Assembly (NCBI GenBank): GCA_021521415.1
Contig: JAIQDT010001119.1
Span: 528,618-592,617 of the forward strand
Direction: 5' to 3'
Length of the DNA: 64,000 nucleotides
Origin: Bidens hawaiensis
Lineage: Eukaryota; Streptophyta; Magnoliopsida; Asterales; Asteraceae
Below the pieces are notes generated by a model, which had not been told where the DNA came from, searched no databases, and was given only the letters and a program-made list of their open reading frames with translations. Positions 11,420 through 20,760 of this stretch are shown here, piece after piece (within the stretch, counting starts at the first letter, position 1; every line of letters starts with the position of its first letter). The position numbers and the translations under genes are program-made.

Positions 11420-11484
11420 TGTGACACCCGGTAAATTCCCAATCCCTTAAACCAAGTAATCAACCTAAATATTAGGTAATTTTG

Positions 11485-11660
11485 TTATGTGCGCCCTGCG
11501 CGAGCGCGCCATGTTAGTCAGCGCATGCATTTGTTATGTGCGCCCTGCGCGAGCGCGCCATGTTAGTCAGCGCGTGCATTTGTTATGTGCGCCCTGCGCG
11601 AGCGCGCCATGTTAGTCAGCGCGTGCATTTGTTATGTGCGCCCTGCGCGAGCGCGCCATG
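11485..11660 (+). repeat. 49-bp minisatellite in C 5' LTR, three full units plus a partial
   Basis: Units start TTGTTATGTGCGCCC and contain GCGCGAGCGCGC, a perfect 5-bp-arm palindrome. The 5' LTR has three full units and a partial fourth; the 3' LTR has one more full unit. It lies upstream of the TATA box, so it would be in U3. Confidence 0.92.
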
Positions 11661-12363
11661 TTAAGAACCAGCGTGAGCATATGTTATATGCGCCATGCGC
11701 GAATGTTTTGGCTTTATGTTTTCATGTACCTTAACGTTATGTTGTCTAATGGGTTGACCGTCACGCATGATGCTAAGGCGGGTGCACCCTAAATCGTTTA
11801 TGCGCGTGCGGAAGGGAACTAACCTCCCCGCATGGCGGGAACATTGAGAACTAGTTTGTCTGAAGCTCCAAGATGGAATTGACTTCAACATAACTGATCA
11901 CTATGTTGAAATACCAAGACCACCTGGAGAATCTACAAATGAAACTCAATGTCCCTGACTGCGAGAAGGTCACACACCTACCCACAGCAAAGAAATGTCC
12001 TTCACGCAGAAAGCTATGCGCACAAAGTAATACGCGTAGAACACTTAGTCTATTCTCCAGTTGTAAGGAGATTACTCCCGCCCAAAAAGAAACGGTAGCG
12101 TGTTTCAGAGATTTTCCACTTTTTACTGTACACTGACAAAGTACCTGAAAAAGCACACTGTAACATGAAAAGTCAACTGTCAGCCACCCTACTCCCACCA
12201 ACCACAGACCTGCATGTCCTGACCAAATCAAAATCAAAATCTTTTATCCACTACTCCACTTTTAAATAAATAATAATAATTTCCATACTTTATCATCATT
12301 ACCCCTAGATATGAAAAGATTACAATCCCCTAAAGCAAGGGATTGTGTTCCCTTGAGTTTGCC

Positions 12364-12371
12364 TATAAATA
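12364..12371 (+). promoter_or_regulatory. TATA box of element C LTR
   Basis: TATAAATA sits in CCTATAAATATG. Transcription would start near 12395, making the hairpin cluster part of the transcribed leader. The same box is in the 3' LTR near 19397. Confidence 0.65.
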
Positions 12372-12640
12372 TGTAACCTAAATTATCACCCAAAACACAC
12401 TTCAAAGAACTGCAAACTTGCACTAATCCTCTCCCAAGCATCCGTTGTTTTCATTTCCGATCCTGTTACTAGGTAAGCCGAGAATATAACCTTGAGATCT
12501 ACTTTCCAACCCTTATATTCTCCCATTTCTTGATCTTAATATATATACTTCTTGTTATTTAATCGTATTCTAGACCTTCGATTCCGAGGCCAACACCAAG
12601 AAAACCCGAATCTCGATTAATCCCTTAACAAGAACCACAG

Positions 12641-13403
12641 GTGAGTCTCACAGCCCCTATTCTCGCTGTTTTCACTGTTTTTAAACTGTTTTCGGGGCGA
12701 GGGACACGTACTTAAATAATGTTTTATCATGGTATACTTACAAGCTATGCAAGCGATTATGTGTTTAAATTATATTTCATGATGAGCAATGCGAACGGTT
12801 ATCTAAGGTTTTCGATGTATGTGCGCTAGAACTCGAGTAAGTGATCACTTTACCATTGGAACTCTAAGGGTAGGGACTGCTGGTTTGATCCACCCACTCG
12901 TAGGGGTCGCACCTCTTTGCATGGACGAGTGCCTAGTATGGTCATGGGGCAGTACTATGGGTTTAAGCCCGCTCGTAGGGGTCGCGCCTCTTTGCATGGA
13001 CGAGCGCCTTGTTTTCCGGCACAACGTCCGCGCGTAACCCGCGGGACGGAATTATTGATTAGCTCGTAGTGGCAGCGCCACTTTGCATGGACGAGCACAT
13101 TTTCCTGAAACGTTCGCGCGTAACCCGCGGGACGGTATTACTTATTTTAGCTCGTAGTGGCAGCGCCACTTTGCATAGACGAGCACAGTTCCCAGAAATG
13201 TTCGCGCGTAACCCGCGGAACGATTTTATCAGAATATGTTGATAGAACTATGTTTTACCAAGCATGTGTTTTAATGATGCTATCAGAATTATGTTTCAGA
13301 ATGATTTGTATCAAGATTATGATGCAATACGATTTATCAAGTTACTAAAACTTGTGAACTCACTCAGTTTATACTGATTCAAATGTTTTTACGTGTCTTT
13401 CAG
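12641..13403 (+). other. Candidate intron inside the C LTR
   Basis: The donor CCACAG|GTGAGTCT is close to the plant consensus. The acceptor end has TATACTGATTC (branch-like CTGAT), a T-rich stretch and TTTCAG at 13398-13403. The 763-bp interval contains the whole hairpin cluster. Analogous donor/acceptor pairs occur in elements E and F. No transcript evidence is available here. Confidence 0.4.
12895..13222 (+). repeat. Alternating hairpin units with compensatory changes in C LTR
   Basis: Four type-1 hairpins lie at 12895-12931, 12970-13006, 13062-13096 and 13150-13184. Outer stems read CACTCGT/ACGAGTG in unit 1, CGCTCGT/ACGAGCG in unit 2 and GCTCGT/ACGAGC in units 3-4. Inner stems read AGGGGT/ACCTCT, AGGGGT/GCCTCT and AGTGGC/GCCACT. 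Three type-2 hairpins alternate with them at 13025-13048, 13111-13134 and 13200-13221, with stems GTCC/GGAC, GTTC/GGAC and GTTC/GAAC. Changes in one arm are matched in the other or kept as G-U pairs. Confidence 0.85.
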
Positions 13404-13726
13404 GAGATAACTAGGTAGCGCATGGAGTCACACTTAGAGCACCTCACGCTGAACATCTAAAACTAGCTTTTTGGAAGATTTTAGTTCTATCCCTTCGATG
13501 CGCGTGGTTGTTCCCGCCGCGCAAGGGGATAGGGCGTGGAAATCTTCAACAGTTTTATACTTTGATGTTTTTATGTAATTTTTAAACAATGTAATGTATT
13601 TGTATTAAACATTTCATGCGCAATGAAAATCTTACTATAAATGTTTGCAATGGCCCGTGCTTAATTATCAATCCCCACTCGCGCTCGCCCGGCTGTTTCC
13701 GCCACTCAGGGCCGGGTGTGACAGAT

Positions 13727-13738
13727 TGGTATCAGAGC
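13727..13738 (+). other. Element C primer-binding site (tRNA-iMet)
   Basis: TGGTATCAGAGC begins three bases after the LTR end. Confidence 0.93.
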
Positions 13739-13937
13739 ACTGGTTATAGCAAACTAGGAAAAGAAGTTTTAACCTAGACTATAACCGTTGGGGGAAATCG
13801 CATGAAATATTTTCAAAAGAAACTATACACACACTTAGGAACACGGGTCACACAGTGTCTAGTAAATAATGATAATATTATGTGCTCGGAATACATGCGC
13901 TAAGTTTGATATATTTTCATTCTCTTTTAAAGCGAGA

Positions 13938-15815
13938 ATGCCTCCAACTAAAGCCAAAGGAATTACCATGACACCCGAGGAACTCGCGGAAATAATCGCG
14001 CAAGCAATCGCAACACATGAGGCCAGCAAGGCCGAATCAAGTCAGGGTCGTCAGAATGAGACCCCAGAACCCGAATCAGGAGCCTTGGACAAAGGATGCT
14101 CCTACAAGACATTCATGGCCTGTAAGCCTTGGCCATTCAAGGGTATCGAAGGGGCCATTGGGCTCTACAACTGGATTGACAAGATGGAGACAGTTCTCTC
14201 CATTAGCGGATGTAGTGAGAACCAGAAGGTCCTTTACGCGACCTGCATGTTCCAAGAGGCAGCTTCGTCTTGGTGGAAGCTTCAAACGAAAACATTGGGG
14301 CGAGAAGTTGCTCTCCACAAGACCTGGGAGGAACTGAAGGAAATGATGATGAGAAAGTTCTGCTCTCGCGCAGAAATCCAGAGTCTACAACAGGAATTCT
14401 GGAACCACACCATGGTAGGAACGGATATCGACGCCTACAACAACCGGTTCAACGAGCTTTGCCAGTTGGTGCCAGACATGGCAAACACGGAGGAAAAGAA
14501 GATCGAGAGGTATATCTTTGGGTTACCTCCTGTTGTTAGGGTTCCGCTCAACGCCGCAGCGCCTCCAACCTTTGATGAGGCGGTAGCGCGGGCCATCACC
14601 CTTACAAGGGATACGGTCCGTGCGGGTATGTTAACTACGCGCGGAATCGAGCAGCGAACCTCTGATCCCAAGAGGAAGTGGAACTCTCACCACCGAGGGT
14701 CCGACTCCAAGCAGCCACCGTTCAAGAAGCAGGAGAGCGTAAGGGCTTACGCGATCCAAGCCGCGGAGCCATCAAGGAAAGGATACAGCGGGCCTCGCCC
14801 ATGGTGCAACAAATGCAAGTATCACCACGAGGGTGAATGCGCAAGAATCGAATGTGCCAAATGTGGCAGACCAGGGCACAAGACGATGAATTGCCGTGTC
14901 AGAGAAGCTGGAGCGAGCGACAACTGCTACGCATGCGGGAAGCCAGGGCATTTTAGTCGGGATTGCCCGCAAAAGGGAAACCAAGCTCGCGGGAGAGCTT
15001 TTGTGATCGGCGCAGGCGAAGCTAAAGAAGAGCCGAATGTGGTAACCGGTACGTTTTTGCTTAACGGACATTTTGCATCTGTCTTATTTGATACTGGCGC
15101 TAACCTAAGTTTTATATCCACTGAGTTTAAAGACTCCCTAGGCCTAGCAACCAGTAGGCTAGACACACCTTATACTATAGAACTAGCCAATGGTAGGCAG
15201 TTATGCGCAAACGAAAGAACTGAACAATGTGTAATAGTCATGGGAGGTCACGGGTTCAATATTAACTTGTTGCCAATAGACTTGGGAAGTTTTGACATTG
15301 TGATAGGTATGGATTGGTTAGTCGAGAACCACGCGGAAGTTATTTGCCATGAGAAGCAGGTTCGGGTCCCACTGTTGAACGGAGAAACCTTGGTGATTCA
15401 AGGGGAAAGAAGGGGAGTTGCGACGAAACTAATTTCGTGCCTAAAGGCGCTTAAGTGCCTAAGGAAAGGGTGCTACGCCTTCCTGGCGCATGTCGTAGAG
15501 AAGAAAAGAGATGAGCGAAGAATTGAAGACTTACCAGTAGTGCGCGAATTTCCAGAAGTTTTTCCTGAAGATTTTCCCGGATTACCGCCGCCGCGACAAG
15601 TCGAGTTTCGTATTGATTTGGTCCCAGGAGCTGCGCCAGTAGCTCGAGCGCCTTATCGACTAGCTCCATCTGAGATGCAAGAGCTATCCAATCAGTTACA
15701 GGAACTATTGGATAAGGGTTTCATACGCCCAAGCTTTTCACCTTGGGGAGCTCCAGTACTGTTTGTTAAGAAGAAGGATGGTTCGTTCCGGATGTGTGTT
15801 GACTATAGGAGCTGA
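13938..15815 (+). pseudogene. gag-pol: Element C gag-protease-RT start (frame 1 of broken gag-pol)
   Basis: I prefer the ATG at 13938 (MPPTKAKG...) to the upstream in-frame ATG at 13869, whose 23 extra residues are not gag-like. The gag core lies near 14100-14560 with conserved WWKL and [11 protein letters not shown] words. Zinc knuckles are [14 protein letters not shown] (14853-14894) and [14 protein letters not shown] (14925-14966). The protease active site is DTGA at 15090-15101. Reverse transcriptase begins near 15600 ([28 protein letters not shown]). At 15808-15811 one G appears to be missing, so the frame meets TGA at 15813-15815 while homology continues one frame over from 15809. Confidence 0.93.
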
Positions 15816-17665
15816 ACAAGCTGACAGTCAAGAATCGGTACCCCTTACCGAGGATTGACGACTTATTTGACCAGTTGCAAGGATCCAGTTATTATTCGAA
15901 GATAGATCTACGGTCCGGATACCACCAACTTAGGGTCCATGAGGAAGATGTGCCGAAAACAGCCTTCCGAACTAGATACGGCCATTATGAGTTCTTAGTG
16001 ATGCCTTTCGGGCTAACTAATGCGCCGGCTGTATTCATGGATCTGATGAACCGCGTGTGCAAACCATACTTGGACAAGTTTGTGATTGTATTTATAGATG
16101 ATATTCTGATTTATTCTCGGACCAAGGCCGAGCATCAGCAACACCTGAGATTGATTTTGGAATTGTTGAGGAAAGAAAAGTTGTATGCGAAGTTTTCCAA
16201 GTGCGAGTTTTGGCTTAGAGAAGTTCACTTTCTCGGTCACGTTGTAAACGAGAAAGGAATACACGTTGATCCTTCCAAAGTCAAGGCCATCGAAAACTGG
16301 GAAGCGCCAAAAACCCCAACTGAGGTGAGGCAATTCCTAGGACTAGCTGGCTACTATCGACGCTTCATTGAGAACTTCTCCAAGATAGCTCTACCTCTGA
16401 CCGTGCTAACTCAGAAAGACAAGAAGTTTGTTTGGGGCGAAAATCAGGAAGCAGCGTTTCAAATGTTGAAACAGAAGTTATGTAGTGCGCCAATTTTGTC
16501 TCTGCCCGAGGGGACGGACGACATCGTCGTTTACTGCGACGCTTCACATCAGGGACTCGGATGTGTCCTTATGCAGCGAGACAAAGTCATAGCGTATGCC
16601 TCGCGCCAACTCAAGACCAATGAAAAGAACTACACAACGCATGATCTGGAACTTGGAGCGGTTGTCTTCGCGCTAAAGATTTGGCGCCATTACCTCTATG
16701 GTACAAAGTGTATAATCTTTACGGATCACAAGAGCCTTCAACATATATTTGATCAAAAGGATTTGAACATGAGGCAACGAAGATGGGTTGAATTGTTGAA
16801 TGATTATGATTGTGAAATAAAGTATCACCCTGGAAAGGCGAATGTGGTGGCAGACGCGCTAAGCAGGAAGGAGCGAATAAAAACACTACGAGTCAAGGCT
16901 CTAAGGCTGACCATTCGCGCAGATCTCTTTACCAGCATCCGAGACGCTCAGCAAGAAGCTTTGAAACCAGAGTTTGCTAAAAACGAATCCCTTGGGGGTA
17001 TGATTAAGAATTTGGAACTTAAGAACGGCAATCTATATTTCGCTAACCGCATATGGGTCCCTCTCAAGGGAGGATTGCGTGAGCGAGTATTAAACGAGGC
17101 TCACAAGACGCGGTATTCCGTACATCCTGGCGCAGACAAGATGTACCAAGATGTTAAAACGCTGTATTGGTGGCCCAATCTTAAAGGCGCCATCGCGACG
17201 TATGTCAGTAAATGCCTGACGTGTTCGAAGGTGAAGGCTGAATACCAGAAACCATCAGGGTTGCTTCAACAGCCAGAAATTCCCATGTGGAAGTGGGAAC
17301 AAATCTCTATGGACTTCATCACCAAACTGCCAAGGACACCTGGGGGTTACGACACGATCTGGGTTATTGTGGATCGGCTAACTAAGTCAGCGCACTTCCT
17401 GCCGATCAAGGAAACCGATAAGATGGAAAAGTTAGCCCGATTGTATATTCGAGAAGTAGTTTCAAAACATGGAGTCCCAGTGTCCATCATTTCTGATAGA
17501 GATAGTCGGTTCACATCAAGGTTTTGGAGATCGTTACAAGGAGCTCTAGGTACTCGCCTTGATATGAGTACAGCTTATCATCCTCAAACGGATGGGCAAA
17601 GCGAGCGAACAATCCAGACATTGGAAGATATGCTGCGCGCTGTGCGCAATCGATTTCGGTGGTAG
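15809..17665 (+). pseudogene. Element C reverse transcriptase, RNase H and integrase (frame 2)
   Basis: This continues the polyprotein after the 1-bp frameshift. The RT catalytic box [11 protein letters not shown] is near 16087-16120; RNase H has [16 protein letters not shown] (near 16530) and [10 protein letters not shown] (near 16724). The integrase HHCC zinc finger is near 17121-17225, followed by the catalytic Asp in SMDFITKLP (near 17310), Asp in IISDRDSRF (near 17490) and Glu in [10 protein letters not shown] (near 17605). The frame ends at TAG 17663-17665 because of an indel near 17645; [19 protein letters not shown] is readable one frame over. Confidence 0.93.
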
Positions 17666-18369
17666 CTGGGATACTCATCTCCCATTGGTTGAATTTTCTT
17701 ACAACTCACACAAGCATCAAGGCTGCGCCGTTCGAAGCTTTGTATGGGCGCAAGTGTAGATCCCCACTGTGCTGGGCTGAAGTGGGTGACAAGCAAATGA
17801 CTGGTCCAGAATTGATCCAAGAAACAACAGACAAGATTTTTCAGATAAGGGATCGCCTTAAGACAGCGCGCGATAGACAGAAGAGCTACGCAGATGTGCG
17901 AAGGAAACCATTGGAATTTCAAGTAGGGGATAAAGTACTTTTGAAAGTCTCTCCATGGAAAGGAGTCCCCCGTTTCGGCAAGCGAGGAAAGTTGAATCCG
18001 CGCTTCATCGGACCATTTGAGATCCAGGAAAGGATCGGTCCGGTTGCTTATAAACTCCGTTTACCCGCCGAACTCAGTGGAGTTCATGATACGTTTCATG
18101 TGTCCAACCTCAAAAAGTGTTTATCTGATGAAACGTTGATTTTACCGTTGGAAGAGATTCACATCGACAAACAACTGCACTTCGTAGAAGAGCCTATAGC
18201 CGTAACCGATTGGAAAGAACAAAAGTTGCGCAGAAGTCGAATCAAGTTAGTAAAGGTTCAATGGAACTCAAGGCGTGGGCCTGAATTCACTTGGGAAAGA
18301 GAAGATCAAATGCGCCAGAAATACCCACACCTCTTTCAGAGCATGGCTTCTGCCAGCAACGTCTCCTAA
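17648..18369 (+). pseudogene. Element C integrase C-terminus and chromodomain-like tail (frame 3)
   Basis: After indels near 17645 and 17705-17720, the frame 17715-18369 encodes [21 protein letters not shown], the GPF/YKLRLP segment (near 18010-18070) and [12 protein letters not shown] final block near 18200-18340 ([19 protein letters not shown]) resembles the divergent chromodomain of Tekay/Del-like chromoviruses, thought to guide integration to heterochromatin. The chromodomain call is inference from position and the W-E-ED pattern. Confidence 0.88.
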
Positions 18370-18390
18370 ATTTCGGGACGAAATTCGCTT

Positions 18391-18403
18391 AACAGGGGGA
18401 GAA
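18391..18403 (+). other. Element C polypurine tract
   Basis: AACAGGGGGAGAA abuts the 3' LTR start and would prime plus-strand DNA synthesis. Confidence 0.85.
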
Positions 18404-20755
18404 TGTGACACCCGGTAAATTCCCAATCCCTTAAACCAAGTAATCAACCTAAATATTAGGTAATTTTGTTATGTGCGCCCTGCGCGAGCGCGCCATGTTA
18501 GTCAGCGCGTGCATTTGTTATGTGCGCCCTGCGCGAGCGCGCCATGTTAGTCAGCGTGTGCATTTGTTATGTGCGCCCTGCGCGAGCGCGCCATGTTAGT
18601 CAGCGCGTGCATTTGTTATGTGCGCCCTGCGCGAGCGCGCCATGTTAGTCAGCGCGTGCATTTGTTATGTGCGCCCTGCGCGAGCGCGCCATGTTAAGAA
18701 CCAGCGTGAGCATATGTTATATGCGCCATGCGCGAATGTTTTGGCTTTATGTTTTCATGTACCTTAACGTTATGTTGTCTAATGGGTTGACCGTCACGCA
18801 TGATGCTAAGGCGGGTGCACCCTAAATCGTTTATGCGCGTGCGGAAGGGAACTAACCTCCCCGCATGGCGGGAACATTGAGAACTAGTTTGTCTGAAGCT
18901 CCAAGATGGAATTGACTTCAACATAACTGATCACTATGTTGAAATACCAAGACCACCTGGAGAATCTACAAATGAAACTCAATGTCCCTGACTGCGAGAA
19001 GGTCACACACCTACCCACAGCAAAGAAATGTCCTTCACGCAGAAAGCTATGCGCACAAAGTAATACGCGTAGAAAACTTAGTCTATTCTCCAGTTGTAAG
19101 GAGATTACTCCCGCCCAAAAAGAAACGGTAGCGTGTTTCAGAGATTTTCCACTTTTTACTGTACACTGACAAAGTACCTGAAAAAGCACACTGTAACATG
19201 AAAAGTCAACTGTCAGCCACCCTACTCCCACCAACCACAGACCTGCATGTCCTGACCAAATCAAAATCAAAATCTTTTATCCACTACTCCACTTTTAAAT
19301 AAATAATAATAATTTCCATACTTTATCATCATTACCCCTAGATATGAAAAGATTACAATCCCCTAAAGCAAGGGATTGTGTTCCCTTGAGTTTGCCTATA
19401 AATATGTAACCTAAATTATCACCCAAAACACACTTCAAAGAACTGCAAACTTGCACTAATCCTCTCCCAAGCATCCGTTGTTTTCATTTCCGATCCTGTT
19501 ACTAGGTAAGCCGAGAATATAACCTTGAGATCTACTTTCCAACCCTTATATTCTCCCATTTCTTGATCTTAATATATATACTTCTTGTTATTTAATCGTA
19601 TTCTAGACCTTCGATTCCGAGGCCAACACCAAGAAAACCCGAATCTCGATTAATCCCTTAACAAGAACCACAGGTGAGTCTCACAGCCCCTATTCTCGCT
19701 GTTTTCACTGTTTTTAAACTGTTTTCGGGGCGAGGGACACGTACTTAAATAATGTTTTATCATGGTATACTTACAAGCTATGCAAGCGATTATGTGTTTA
19801 AATTATATTTCATGATGAGCAATGCGAACGGTTATCTAAGGTTTTCGATGTATGTGCGCTAGAACTCGAGTAAGTGATCACTTTACCATTGGAACTCTAA
19901 GGGTAGGGACTGCTGGTTTGATCCACCCACTCATAGGGGTCGCACCTCTTTGCATGGACGAGTGCCTAGTATGGTCATGGGGCAGTACTATGGGTTTGAG
20001 CCCGCTCGTAGGGGTCGCGCCTCTTTGCATGGACGAGCGCCTTGTTTTCCGGCACAACGTCCGCGCGTAACCCGCGGGACGGAATTATTGATTAGCTCGT
20101 AGTGGCAGCGCCACTTTGCATGGACGAGCACATTTTCCTGAAACGTTCGCGCGTAACCCGCGGGACGGTATTACTTATTTTAGCTCGTAGTGGCAGCGCC
20201 ACTTTGCATAGACGAGCACAGTTCCCAGAAATGTTCGCGCGTAACCCGCGGAACGATTTTATCAGAATATGTTGATAGAACTATGTTTTACCAAGCATGT
20301 GTTTTAATGATGCTATCAGAATTATGTTTCAGAATGATTTGTATCAAGATTATGATGCAATACGATTTATCAAGTTACTAAAACTTGTGAACTCACTCAG
20401 TTTATACTGATTCAAATGTTTTTACGTGTCTTTCAGGAGATAACTAGGTAGCGCATGGAGTCACACTTAGAGCACCTCACGCTGAACATCTAAAACTAGC
20501 TTTTTGAAGATTTTAATTCTATCCCTTCGATGCGCGTGGTTGTTCCCGCCGCGCAAGGGGATAGGGCGTGGAAATCTTCAACAGTTTTATACTTTGATGT
20601 TTTTAAGTAATTTTTAAACAATGTAATGTATTTGTATTAAACATTTCATGCGCAATGAAAATCTTACTATAAATGTTTGCAATGGCCCGTGCTTAATTAT
20701 CAATCCCCACTCGCGCGCGCCCGGCTGTTTCCGCCACTCAGGGCCGGGTGTGACA
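18404..20755 (+). repeat. Element C 3' LTR
   Basis: The 2352-bp copy has four full 49-bp units and a partial fifth at 18469-18693 (one more than the 5' LTR) and a 1-bp deletion near 20506. It is otherwise almost identical, including TATA, donor, hairpin cluster (about 19928-20255) and acceptor. Confidence 0.95.
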
Positions 20756-20760
20756 CCAGT
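20756..20760 (+). other. Target site duplication of element C, right copy
   Basis: CCAGT matches 11415-11419; the integrase frame of B resumes at 20761. Confidence 0.92.

Larger units (their letters stand above)
11420..13723 (+). repeat. Element C 5' LTR
   Basis: The 2304-bp repeat contains, in order, a GC-rich 49-bp minisatellite (11485-11660), a TATA box (12364), a strong splice-donor-like CAG|GTGAGT (12640/12641), a cluster of covarying hairpins (12895-13222), an acceptor-like TGTCTTTCAG (13394-13403) and the end CCGGGTGTGACA. Confidence 0.95.
11420..20755 (+). mobile_element. Element C: Ty3/gypsy chromovirus (Tekay/Del-like), young insertion
   Basis: It is delimited by LTRs of 2304 and 2352 bp (TGTGACACCCGG...CCGGGTGTGACA), a perfect CCAGT target duplication, a tRNA-iMet primer site and the purine tract ACAGGGGGAGAA. 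The 4.7-kb inside encodes a single gag-pol with a chromodomain-like C-terminus. The LTRs differ by about eight substitutions, one 1-bp indel and one whole 49-bp repeat unit, so the insertion is recent (about 0.3 %). It interrupts the integrase of element B. At least three frameshifts break its polyprotein. Confidence 0.95.

Noticed and set aside
11485..11660. Regular 49-bp repeats considered as a CRISPR array
   Set aside because: There are no unique spacers; the whole unit repeats, and the setting is a plant LTR.
11661..12237. Antisense frames of 76 and 128 codons in the C 5' LTR, repeated at 18694-19270
   Set aside because: They exist twice only because they lie in the two LTRs; no family resemblance, and they overlap the 49-bp repeat and promoter.
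12819..13348. Short plus-strand frames in the C LTR (also 19852-20381)
   Set aside because: They are translations of the hairpin cluster; repeat units give repeated peptide words by chance.
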